Shown here piece by piece: positions 52,336 to 62,818 of a stretch of DNA of 64,000 nt (positions are counted from its first letter, which is position 1; the number at the start of each line of letters is the position of its first letter). This stretch comes from CAWDDA01 sp963813345. GTDB lineage: Bacteria > Acidobacteriota > Blastocatellia > RBC074. Position numbers and translations under genes: made by a program. Location: positions 372,001-436,000 of the forward strand of contig CAWEYR010000024.1 in NCBI GenBank assembly GCA_963813345.1, read 5' to 3'. A model generated the notes under the pieces. The model was given only the letters and a program-made list of their open reading frames with translations. It ran no database searches and was not told where the DNA came from.

Positions 52336-52677
52336 CTATCGTGGAAGAACGTTGATTGCTTCGATCCGTCGGCGAAACCGCGCCAGAACGTAGTAGACAA
52401 AATCGCCGACAATTTGATCCGGCCTCCCTTTGCCTCGGTTTATGACTCGACAAAGTAGCACCCGCGTCTGTGTATCCCACTCAACTTTAAGTGCGCCTCG
52501 CTTGGGAAAGCCCTTGCGATCTTTCCCGACGCTATGCAACGTTGCCCAACCGGGCGCGCGACCTGGCTTTTGCTTCTTCTGAACCTCAAATCCAAAAGCA
52601 TCAAGTCTTCGATCATTTACGATGGCGTCTCTAAGACTCCGGCCCTTCGAACAAATGACTTGTACGAGAGTTTGCAT
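52336..52677 (-). CDS. Conserved-looking hypothetical protein, 113 aa
   Basis: The protein is basic (many Arg/Lys), with LHSVGKDRKGFPKRGALKVE, VLLCRVINRGKGRPDQIVGD and FVYYVLARFRRRIEAINV. It has no membrane segment and no motif I can name. Composition, length and a clear reading frame argue that it is real rather than a shadow. It lies 29 bases after the ECF sigma factor on the same strand, where an anti-sigma gene would usually be, but it has no HxxxCxxC zinc finger and no membrane helix, so it is not an ordinary anti-sigma factor. Confidence 0.5.
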   Translation of the reverse strand: MQTLVQVICSKGRSLRDAIVNDRRLDAFGFEVQKKQKPGRAPGWATLHSVGKDRKGFPKRGALKVEWDTQTRVLLCRVINRGKGRPDQIVGDFVYYVLARFRRRIEAINVLPR

Positions 52678-52706
52678 AGTTTCACCGAGATCCTGCGAAG
52701 TACCAT

Positions 52707-53312
52707 CTAAGTGTTGAAGATCGGGCCAAGGCGTTCCCGAAGCTTGATCATTCCCTGCCGGATGCGTGTCTTGATTGTACCCAGCGGCTCGTTGAGGCGT
52801 GCTGCGATTTCGCTGTGACTGAGACCCGAGTAGTATGCAAGCTCAATCGCCTGCCGCTGATCCGAATTGAGCTCCTCGAGCGCCGCTCGCACAAGACGTC
52901 CGCGTTCGGCGATCTCGGTCGCGAGCTCAGGATTCTCTACTGACACGGGGGTCGTATCTGACGTCTCGAGAGGCTCGGTTCGCTGGCGGCGTTGCCACCC
53001 TGATCGCAGCCGGTCGACCGATCGCGTGCGAGCGATGGTCAACAACCAGGCAAGGGGCGTACCCCTCTCCTCATCATACGTACCCGCCTGGCGCCAGACC
53101 TGCGTGTAGACGTCCAATACCACCTCCTCGGCGTTCGATATGTCGCCGAGAACGCGCAGCGCCAAACTGTAGACGATTCCGTTCGTCGTATCGTAGAGTT
53201 CTCCGACCGCTGTCTCGTCGCCCCGCGATATGCGTTGTATGAGGGCAACAAGCGCGGAATTGCGAGCAGAAGCGTCAGCAGAGTGCTTTGGCGAGGCAGA
53301 AGAGTGATCCAT
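52707..53312 (-). CDS. ECF RNA polymerase sigma factor (SigK-like)
   Basis: A protein of 201 residues. Sigma region 2 is in RISRGDETAVGELYDTTNGI to RTRSVDRLRS, with ALRVLGDISNAEEVVLDVYT and WRQAGTYDEERGTPLAWLLT. Region 4 has the HTH LSHSEIAARLNEPLGTIKTR. It resembles SigK-type sigma factors, which usually have a membrane RskA anti-sigma factor downstream. None is visible here; a small basic protein of unknown function follows instead. It is divergent from the SDR gene at 53,417. Intact. Confidence 0.88.
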   Translation of the reverse strand: MDHSSASPKHSADASARNSALVALIQRISRGDETAVGELYDTTNGIVYSLALRVLGDISNAEEVVLDVYTQVWRQAGTYDEERGTPLAWLLTIARTRSVDRLRSGWQRRQRTEPLETSDTTPVSVENPELATEIAERGRLVRAALEELNSDQRQAIELAYYSGLSHSEIAARLNEPLGTIKTRIRQGMIKLRERLGPIFNT

Positions 53313-53416
53313 CTGATCTGGAAACGCACAAGACCGTAACTAGTGAAAGGTCCTCAAGTTCAAGAAATGATAAGACAATCCTCTGAGAGTGCCAAGCGCA
53401 GTGCAGGAGTCGGAAA

Positions 53417-54133
53417 ATGGCGAAGTCAAACAACAGAGTAGTCATGATCACCGGAGGAGCGGGCTATCTTGGGTCAGCCTCGGCAAAGACATTTCTTGCC
53501 CAGGGAGCGCGTCTCGTCCTCATCGACCGGGCGCCTGATCGCTTGGAGGCGAAGTATCCGGAGCTGGTAGGCTCCCGCGATCATTACCTGGCACAGTCAG
53601 TCGATATCCTGAATGTCGAAGCCGTCGATCGCACCGTAACGGAAACGCTTGAGCGACTGGGAAGAATCGACGTGCTCGTCAATACTGTCGGGGGATTTCG
53701 TGCCGGACCAGCGCTTGATCAAACAACGGTAAACGATTGCGAAGCACTCTTTGACCTCAACCTGAGATCAGTTTTCATAGCCTGCCATGCCGTGATCCCT
53801 GCCATGCGCCGGCAGCGTTCCGGTCGCATCGTCAACATTTCGTCTAAAGGTGGTTTGAAGGGCGAAGCCGGCATGGCCCTCTACAGCGCATCAAAGGCTG
53901 CCGTAATTCGACTGACGGAAAGCATGGCGTCCGAGTTGAAAGATGAGGGTATCACTGTCAATTGCGTGCTTCCCGCGATCATAGACACTGCACCAAACCG
54001 GCAAGCTATGCCTTCAGCTGACTTCAGCCGCTGGGTAAGCCCGGAATCCGTAGCCCGAGTAATAGCCTTCCTGGCATCCGATGATGCTGCGGACATCACT
54101 GGAGCGGCAATCCCTGTCTTTGGCAGGACGTGA
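53417..54133 (+). CDS. SDR oxidoreductase (FabG-like)
   Basis: A short-chain dehydrogenase/reductase of 238 residues. TGGAGYLGSASAKTFLAQGA binds the cofactor, and an Asp near the end of strand 2 (VLIDRAPDRL) suggests NAD preference. The catalytic site is NISSKGGLKGEAGMALYSASK with Ser and YSASK. GLKGEAG, IPVFGRT at the end and an all-Rossmann plan fit the classical group. The substrate is not clear; a 3-oxoacyl or a sugar is possible. It ends just before a strong inverted repeat. Intact. Confidence 0.82.
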   Translation: MAKSNNRVVMITGGAGYLGSASAKTFLAQGARLVLIDRAPDRLEAKYPELVGSRDHYLAQSVDILNVEAVDRTVTETLERLGRIDVLVNTVGGFRAGPALDQTTVNDCEALFDLNLRSVFIACHAVIPAMRRQRSGRIVNISSKGGLKGEAGMALYSASKAAVIRLTESMASELKDEGITVNCVLPAIIDTAPNRQAMPSADFSRWVSPESVARVIAFLASDDAADITGAAIPVFGRT

Positions 54134-54144
54134 CCCTTGGCACG

Positions 54145-54240
54145 CCTGGGAGCGCCAGGCTCCAGCCTGGCGCGTGTAGTCTCGCCGAAATCTCGAGTCT
54201 TGATGACGCGCCCGCCAGGCTGGAGCCTGGCGCTCCCGGG
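54145..54240. repeat. Inverted repeat downstream of the SDR gene
   Basis: CCTGGGAGCGCCAGGCTCCA begins the left arm (54,145) and the right arm (54,206-54,240) is its near-complement ending GGCGCTCCCGGG, with a loop of about 30 bases. Each arm also contains its own small palindrome (GCCAGGCTCCAGCCTGGC). Confidence 0.88.
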
Positions 54241-54318
54241 GACGCCACCAATCCAGAAGTGCTCTTCGACTCGTAATCTCATGTCATATTGCGTTTCAAC
54301 TCTTCAGGAGGCGGCGGA

Positions 54319-56619
54319 TTGAGATTAGCAATACTTCGAAGTCTCGCAACCATTGTGCTTGTCGCCGCAGCTCCATGGCTCATCTGCGGCTCAAGCAAAG
54401 CGGATACTTTCGGGCACTGTCGTCACCAACCGCCAGGAATCGATTGCGGATGCCACGATTCGCGTCACCACAAGTGCCAGTGAACTTGAAGTGACGACTG
54501 ACGCTGCGGGAGCGTTTCGACTGGAAGTTCCCAACGAGCATCTGATCAATTCGCATAAGCGGCAAAAACCTCCAGCCTTCGTCGTGGACGTTCGAGAAGG
54601 ACAGCCCGATCGAAGGACTGAGATTGGTTGTTGAGTACACAATCCCTCCCATTCACGACAATATTGTGATCTCGAGCTCTGTTCTGGACCCGACGATTGA
54701 TCGACGGCAGAGCCTGGTGTTCACGAAGACGCTCTTCTCGCGCGACGATCAGGTATTTCACCTTCTGGACGCCGGAATAAGCGCCGGTCAACACGAAGGA
54801 GGTGGAAAGTCACTCGAGGTTCGTCGCTTTGGCTTCAACACGGACCATGGAGGCGTTAATGGCGGTCTCAAGGTTCTGGTCGACAACTTTCAGCAGAATC
54901 AGGGCACGCAGGGCCACGGTCAGGGCTATCTCGGACAGCTCAAGAGCCTTTCACCGGAGCTGGTCGAAGAAGTGAATATCGTGAATGGCCCGTTCAGCGC
55001 CGAGTACGGCGATTTTTCGGGTCTTGGCGTCGTGCACATTCGACTCAAGGAGACACTTCCGGACGTGTTCACGGCACGTTTCCAGGGAGGGTCTTTTGAC
55101 ACATTCAGAAGCTTTGTCGGCTACAGCCCCAGTCTCGAGCGGGCTCGCGCATTAATTACTTACGAGGCGTCGAGAACTGATGGCCCCTTTATCAATCCAT
55201 TAGGCTATGCGCGCGATAACGTCACAGGTAACTTTACGCGGATGTTGTCGAACTCGACTGCATTCGGGTTCAAGTTGAATGCAGGCCGCAATGACTTCAC
55301 ATCTTCCGGACAGATACCGCTTGACCAGGTCTTTGCTGGAACGCTTGATCGCTTCGGTTTTATCGATCCTCATAATGGCGGGCGCGTACGCACCGGATTC
55401 TTGGGTGGCTATTTTCGGCACGAAGCTAAAGATGGCGCGATTCTCAAAATAGATGGCTTTTTGGCGCGCTCGCTGTTTGATCTGTGGTCGAATTTCACAT
55501 TCTTTCTGAATGATGAAATCAACGGCGATGAGATTCAGCAACATGACTCGCGGCTGCAGGAAGGCGCGAATATTCAGTACCTGCGCCCCGTGAAGATCGC
55601 CGGCTCGCGCGGCCTCTTTGTCGCTGGAGGCAATTTTCATGACAATCAGATCAACGTTGGTCTCGATCGCTCGATTGCAAGAACCCCGTTCGAAACAACC
55701 ACAAAAGGAAACGCGCACGTCTCAAACAGCGCTGCATATGTCAGCCAGAGTCTCGATCTTCTCAGCGGCAGGCTTCACCTCGAGGGCGGCCTGCGATTTG
55801 ATCATTTCAGATTTCGTCTAAACGACCAGGTAGAGCCCTCGCAATCGGGCGTTCAACACGGAAGCAGATTTCAACCGAAGGCATCGCTGGCATTTACGCC
55901 AACGAACCGAGTGCCGCTAACTTTCTATCTTAACTATGGCAGAGGAATCTCAAGTCAGGACGCGCGCGGTGTAGTCCAACGGCCAGACGCGCCAAAAATC
56001 TCGACTACCGATTTCTATCAGACAGGATTCGCTCAGAATTTCTCGCGGTTCTCGCTAAGCGCGGGATTTCTTCCTGATCGATCGTTCAAATGAACAGGTC
56101 TATATTCCCGACGATGGGAGCTTCGAATTCCAGGGGGCAAGCCGTTCCTATGGATTCGAGATCAAGACCTCGATGCGATTGACGCGTTATCTTTCCATCA
56201 ACGGCGGTGTGACCAGGGTCTCAAACGCTTTCTTTCGCTCGACACTGCCGCGCGAATACGTCGATAGCGCTCCTCACGTCGTAGCGAATGCCGCATTGAC
56301 ACTTGGCGATGTGAAGGGCTTCAGCGGATCGATCAGATATCGCCACGCGGGTAACTACCGGCTCGATCCTTTGGATCCTGGCATCCGCGCCAGCGGTCTG
56401 GATGTCATCGATCTCAGCATACGCAAGCAGGTTCGTCGCTGGGTAGAATTCGGCATCTCGATCGACAATCTGACAAACAAGAGATACTACGAGACACAGA
56501 ACTTCTTCGAGTCCCGCGTCGCTGCGGGCGCTCCTGCAGTCGAGCGTATCCATGCAACACCGGGCTATCCCTTTACAATTACCGCCGGTGTAACATTCCG
56601 TATCGGGAAGAAAGACTGA
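54319..56619 (+). CDS. TonB-dependent receptor 3 with regulatory-like N-domain (three frameshifts)
   Basis: Start TTG 54,319 follows AGGAGG and encodes a signal peptide (LATIVLVAAAPWLICG). Breaks near 54,390 and 54,560 separate a small beta-domain (GTVVTNRQESIADATIRVTT). The main frame gives a plug (LLDAGISAGQHEGG, LVDNFQQNQGTQGHGQGYLG, LVEEVNIVNGPFSAEYGDFS, GVVHIRLKE) and barrel strands. After a break near 56,070 the last strands read FEFQGASRSYGFEIKTSM and end TITAGVTFRIGKKD. The total is about 765 residues. It is smaller than receptors 1 and 2 and resembles classical siderophore or vitamin receptors more than the Oar type. The ligand is unknown. Confidence 0.85.
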
Positions 56620-56780
56620 CCCAAGCCACACCGAATGATCACTACAGCTACACGAAACAGTATTCCCTCCAACCTCACTTCGCCAACAACCCCAATAAAA
56701 CCATAATTAAGGGTGCGGCACGAAGTTTGCTCTCTTTCTTTATCTATACTCCATATTTGGAGTGGCAAAGGGAGGGGAGA

Positions 56781-57854
<1,074 letters not shown>

Positions 57855-58898
57855 GAATAAGTGCCTGGGAGTCAAGCTGGCAAAGTGCTTGAACTCGAGC
57901 GCTCCTCAGGCTACTCATTCTCACAAGAAAACTCACCGTCTCTTTCAGAAAAAGGTCCAGCTGATCGTGGTGAACCCAGTGTCCGGCGTTTGCCACCTTC
58001 ACGAGCCGGTGATGGGGAATCGCATTCATCCTTCCGTCGAGCTCAGGATCCTGCGCCCAGCTCTCCTTTCCCCAGAAGAGCAATGCTGGGCAAGCGATCT
58101 TACTTAGAATCTCTCGTCCATCTTCAAGATTCTGACCATACGGCGCGAAGGGTCTCGCAAAGTTGTCGAACTTCCAGATCAGCGAGCCGTCTGAATTCCA
58201 ATTGGTTCCGTTAAGGGTCAGGCTGCGTGCGACCTCAGGCTTGAGATGAGGGTTCGCTTCCATCATGCGCGCGACTGCTGAATCAAGTGTTGGATAAGTC
58301 TTGGGCTCGCGCCGCTCCGAGCTGCGCACGTTGTCGATCCAGTCGCGAAGACGCTCGGATGCCGGTCTGTATATTTTGTGAGATGGTGGCGGGCCCAGAC
58401 CTTCGATTGCCACTACTTTCTTCACACGCTCCGAAAAGATACCGGAATACTGGAGAACAATGATTCCTCCAAGCGAGTGGCCAACCAGGTATATCGGAAA
58501 CTTGTTGATGATGTCCGCGAGTGCTGAAAGATCGAGCACGTGTTCCGCGATGCTGTAAAGCGCGCCGGGCGCCCAGCCACTGTTGCCGTGGCCTCGCAGG
58601 TCCAGGGCGAAGACGTGGAAGTGTTCGCGCAACACTGGCGCGACCCAGTCCCAGTTGCGCGCGTGATCAAGGCCTCCGTGGACCAGAATCAGCGCGGGTT
58701 TCTCGCCACCCCCATCGTGGCCCCAATCCCAGAAATGCAGCTTCAAGCGATGCGAATAGAAGTAGTGGGAAATCGGCTCCAACTGTCCAGCCTCCATTAA
58801 GTTCTGAATTCGATTGACTATGCTATATTTCAACTTCACAGGCAGCAAGGCCAGATATCGGAACCCAGGCGCACCTGAAGCGTGTAATTGAGGTCAAG

Positions 58899-60072
58899 AT
58901 GCGAAAAGCTACCGTCGTTTTGCTGGCGTTTTTGCTTGGGCCACTAACAGTCAGTGCGTCCCAGGACGCTGCAGTTGAGAAAGCTCGTAATCAGTCTCAA
59001 GGTATCGTAGTCATCGTTTCCCTGGATGACCAGGGCCGCGCACTCGGTCAAGGTAGTGGATTCATCGTCACTGAGAACGGTGCAGTCGTCACGAGCCTGC
59101 ACGTAGTCAGAGGAGCGACAAAGCTGCGCGTCAAGCTGCCCAACGGAGATGTCTATCAAACTGACGAAGTCATTGATTTCGATGCAGACAAAGACATCGC
59201 AATCATCAAGGTAAAAGGGTTTCAACTTCCTGTGGTCAAGCTCGGCGATTCTGATCGTACCGAGGTCGGCGAACAGGTGGTTGCAATCAGCAGTCCCGAA
59301 GGTCTTACTAATTCACTTTCAACTGGTGTGATCAGCGGCGTTCGACGACTGTCCACGCATCGCGTGTTCCAGATCACGGCACCAATCAGCCAGGGAAGCA
59401 GCGGAGGAGCACTTTTCGATTCAAATGGCGCCGTCATAGGGATTGCGACATACATCCTGCGGAGCGGCCAGAACATCAATTTCGCGGTTCCTATCAATTA
59501 CGTTCGCGGAATGATCAGCGATCGCATCAAGACTTCAGTCGCATCACTTCCGCCACCTGCGCCCGTCGTCCGGTCAGACGCAGATCCCGTCCCGGGAGCA
59601 CCGGATGCGATCACTGCAGAGATTAACTCGGCTTCGCGAGGACGGTTGGGACGGTCAGAGCACGAGCCGATGTTCCTGCGCCCCGATGAGGCCTGGTCTT
59701 TCTTCTACCGCACAGTTGATGGAATCGGACAATCCAGCTTTCGTGACATTCAGGACCTGACCAGGACGGCGGCGGTCGAAAAGTCACAGGATGACTCACG
59801 CTATGAGCAGTACACCGTACGCTATGTCACACAAAACGTCGGGTATCGCATTCAACCTAAAGAAGCCGGAGCGACTACTCGAAAGCGTAGACCTCCTGGT
59901 GACGTGGTCGGTGGAGACTCTCGAACGCACATTCGGTGACAAGCATAAAAAAAAGACGTTCGAAGGACGGCCTGTGCTCGAATTCAAGAAGACCGAGGAC
60001 AAAAAGCAGATACGCGCTTTTCTCGAACCGAGCGGGCTTGTGCGAATTGTCAGATTCACGAAGGTGAAATGA
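58899..60072 (+). CDS. Secreted trypsin-like serine protease (DegP/HtrA-type domain, one frameshift)
   Basis: A signal peptide (ATVVLLAFLLGPLTVSASQ) precedes an S1C protease domain. The triad is visible: VVTSLHVVRGATKL (His), DFDADKDIAIIKV (Asp) and PISQGSSGGALFDSNGAVIG (Ser). No PDZ domain follows; instead there is a Pro-rich spacer and a C-terminal region. After a break near 59,860 it continues as FNLKKPERLLESVDLLVTW and ends LVRIVRFTKVK. The total is about 390 residues. It is likely periplasmic and could act in protein quality control. Start ATG 58,899. Confidence 0.85.
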
Positions 60073-60076
60073 ACCC

Positions 60077-61455
60077 TCAGTCACGCTTGTAGTAGAGAAA
60101 CATCCCCTGGTTTCGCGGACCGCCAAATCCAAAAAACGAGCGCCGAAGAACGTAGCCTTTCAACAGGAACCTACGTTCGTGAAGCAGCTCGTATCCGGCC
60201 GCTTCAAAGTCTTGAGATTCGACGTGGTGCCACTTTGGACCGTATAGCACGTCCCACAACGCAAGCGTTCCTTTCGGAGAACTTCTCAGGATTTCAATAT
60301 TTCGCTGCTTGTCGGCAGTGAACGTAATGTTCTCCCACGGATCACGATCGAATCGAATACAGGAATAGACCTGGCTGAAGACGAATCGGTTGACTTGTAC
60401 TTCGTTCGCTTTGAACCACAGGTGCATCTCGTCCACACCTCGAGTATCGCGAATCCATTCGGCTCCATCGAAGTAACAAAATGAGATCACGGCTGATACG
60501 CTCAGCACGACTGAAAGGATGATGGTTCGCAAAGTCGCACTGAACCTCTCGGCCAGCACGGTTCCAGCCCTCGAGTGTCAGGATCGCGAGCACCGGCGAA
60601 ATGGCCACAAAATAGCGAGGGTAACCCGCAGAGCCCATCAAGCCGTACGCGCGAAGTACGGAATGAATCAGGAAAAATGCAAGGAAGATGGCGGGAAGCA
60701 TCATCGGCACTTCCCTTCCCTTTGTTTTTCTGAGCGCCACCCATAAACCGACAGCGAAAGCTGGAATCAGGAGTGGGGGCACAATCTCAGCGAATCGCGC
60801 AAGATAACTCCACCACGCGCCCTGGCCGTAGATCGTCCCTGTTGTCGGCCAGTTTGGGGGCCAGTTGTGAATGATAAACAGAGGGTCGTGAGTGATCGCG
60901 AACGCGGCAACCCACCATACAAGAGCGCCCGCGGCGAGAAGGAGAATCTCAGAGAACGGCGCTACCCCAGCGGCCTCGACGGCGCGCATTTGCGATGATG
61001 AACAGCGCCCAAAGCACGCAAATGAAGAATCCTTCCGGTCGCGCCAGCACGGAAACGGAGATCGTAGTTGCTGCGGCGAGAGCATGTCCCCGTTTCCGAA
61101 GGCGGAGAGCAACGACAAGTACCAGAGCAAATATCGGCTCCGTCATCGTGTCCGCTGAGAGGACAAAGAATGATGGCTGAAGGAAAAGAAAAGGTATCGT
61201 AAGCGGAGCTCTTGCGATGCCGGATTCCTCAGCAAGCCGGTATGTCTGCCACGCGACGGCTGCCGAGATAACAACTGTGAGCAGTTTGGCGGCGTGATAC
61301 CCGGCTAGCGCTGGAACGGCATAGAGAGTCGTGAAGAGAGGCCGCGCCCAAACGCCGACAAAGAGCTCAGGATGAGTCCATGCCCAACGGGCAAAAAGAA
61401 AATGAAATCCGCCATCCTGCTGAATGCTATCTGGAAAGAGGAAGCTGAGCGCCAC
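60077..61455 (-). CDS. Polytopic membrane glycosyltransferase of the GT39/ArnT type (at least two frameshifts)
   Basis: The N-part begins with a membrane helix (ALSFLFPDSIQQDGGFHFLF) whose Gln-Asp pair resembles the DD/QD catalytic motif of the PMT superfamily. ARPLFTTLYAVPALAGYHAA and several more helices follow. Breaks near 61,000 and 60,520 shift the frame, continuing ALVWWVAAFAITHDPLFIIH and SAGYPRYFVAISPVLAIL, then a soluble C-terminal domain ending NQGMFLYYKRD. The start is not resolved: GTG 61,455 opens this reading, but in-frame coding extends about 80 bases upstream without an ATG. It probably moves a sugar from a lipid carrier. Targets are unknown. Confidence 0.68.
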
Positions 61456-61553
61456 TGCGGCACTCGAAATGATCGCAAGCCAGATAAGAGCTTGTCTGGA
61501 ATCTCGGCACTTGACGGCTCAGCGGAATCTTAGGGACTCGAAATGTCCGTACC

Positions 61554-62330
61554 TTAACGAGGATTGAAGTTGGCATTCAACATGCCGCCTTCGAGTGCGA
61601 TTACCTGTCCGGTCATGAGGTCAGGTCCCGTAATGATATTAAGAATCGCGGCCGCAACATCCTCAGCCGTACAGACGCGGTGAAGCAACGAGCCGGCTTC
61701 TGCCTTCTTCTTCATCGTCTCGTAGCCGGAGCCAAGTCCCTCCTGTAACCATCGCGTTGTAATAAAGCCCGGGGCTACGGCGTTGACGCGGACGGTGGGA
61801 GCGAAGACGCGTGCGAGCGTTACTGTAAGATTGTTGAGCGCGGCCTTCGATGCGCAGTAAGGAATGGAGCTGCCGGTGCCAGCAAGACCCGCTACGCTCG
61901 ATACATTAACAATCTCGCCACTACCTGACGCTTGCAAGGCAGCTCTTGCCGCTCGCGCGCACTGAAAAGCCCCGATCAGGTTGACGCCGAGAATACGCTG
62001 CCAATCATCCGCTGTCACACCTTCGAGATCATCATGTTTGACGAACGCCGTCGTCGCGGCATTATTGACAAGCACATCAAGCCGTCCGAACTCTTTCACG
62101 GCTCGCTCGATCATCTGCCGGCATGCAGTGTCATCCGCGACATCGGCGTGTATAGCGATTCCACGCACTCCCAGGCTGCTAATCTCTGACGCAGTTCGTT
62201 CAGCGTCCTCTTTCGAGCGGCTGTAGTTGATAAGTACGGAGCATCCACGACGCGCGAGCTCGAGAGCCGTCGCGCGCCCAACTCCAGTTCCACCACCTGT
62301 GACGACTGCTGCTTTTCCTTGAATTTGCAT
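61554..62330 (-). CDS. SDR oxidoreductase (3-oxoacyl-ACP-reductase-like)
   Basis: A short-chain dehydrogenase of 258 residues. VVTGGGTGVGRATALELARR binds the cofactor, and Asn-Tyr-Ser-Arg-Ser after strand 2 suggests NADP. DVLVNNAATTAFVKHDDLEG and NVSSVAGLAGTGSSIPYCAS then K give Ser, Tyr and Lys of the active site. RVNAVAPGFITTRWLQEGLG and MTGQVIALEGGMLNANF are typical ends. It resembles FabG, but a single gene far from other fatty-acid genes may serve a different substrate. Intact. Confidence 0.85.
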   Translation of the reverse strand: MQIQGKAAVVTGGGTGVGRATALELARRGCSVLINYSRSKEDAERTASEISSLGVRGIAIHADVADDTACRQMIERAVKEFGRLDVLVNNAATTAFVKHDDLEGVTADDWQRILGVNLIGAFQCARAARAALQASGSGEIVNVSSVAGLAGTGSSIPYCASKAALNNLTVTLARVFAPTVRVNAVAPGFITTRWLQEGLGSGYETMKKKAEAGSLLHRVCTAEDVAAAILNIITGPDLMTGQVIALEGGMLNANFNPR

Positions 62331-62513
62331 GGCGGAGATTCTAAAGCATGCAGTGGCGCACCTGGGAGTCCATGGCTGAAGCGACGCTAATTTGGAAGTG
62401 CGCCGGCTTGGCGATTGCTTTTCGATCTCCGTGCACGATACAGTCGATCAAGGAGCCTCTGCGTTGCTTCGCCAACGCAGTCCATGTGCGTATCAGCCTA
62501 GCGCTCCACAGGA

Positions 62514-62717
62514 TCATTGTTGATCCGCTCTGCTTGTTGCGCGTCTTCTGAGAATCAGCCACGCAAGCGCGCATGCAGCCAGGCAGCCGCCAACGATAAC
62601 GCCGATTTTTCCGGTCAGTCCAAAAACGAACAACGCAATCACGATCAGCGTCCCTGGTGGAGCGAAAATGAAGAATCCGGTCACCAGCACTGCAGCTATT
62701 CGCTTAAAGTCTCGCAT
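62514..62717 (-). CDS. Small two-helix membrane protein
   Basis: A 67-residue reading frame with two predicted membrane helices (IAAVLVTGFFIFAPPGTLIV and GVIVGGCLAACALAWLILRR) and a basic C-terminus (RRRATSRADQQ). The ATG at 62,717 has no strong ribosome binding site. It has no recognised family. The hydrophobic pattern, rather than a motif, is the evidence; it may be a false reading. Confidence 0.45.
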   Translation of the reverse strand: MRDFKRIAAVLVTGFFIFAPPGTLIVIALFVFGLTGKIGVIVGGCLAACALAWLILRRRATSRADQQ

Positions 62718-62818
62718 CTCGGAATCAGTACCTGTTGCACGGACTAACGATTGTGATAATCTTTGATGGATGATACATCACATACGAGGCCGTTCGCCCC
62801 TTCGCTGATTCATCCCAG

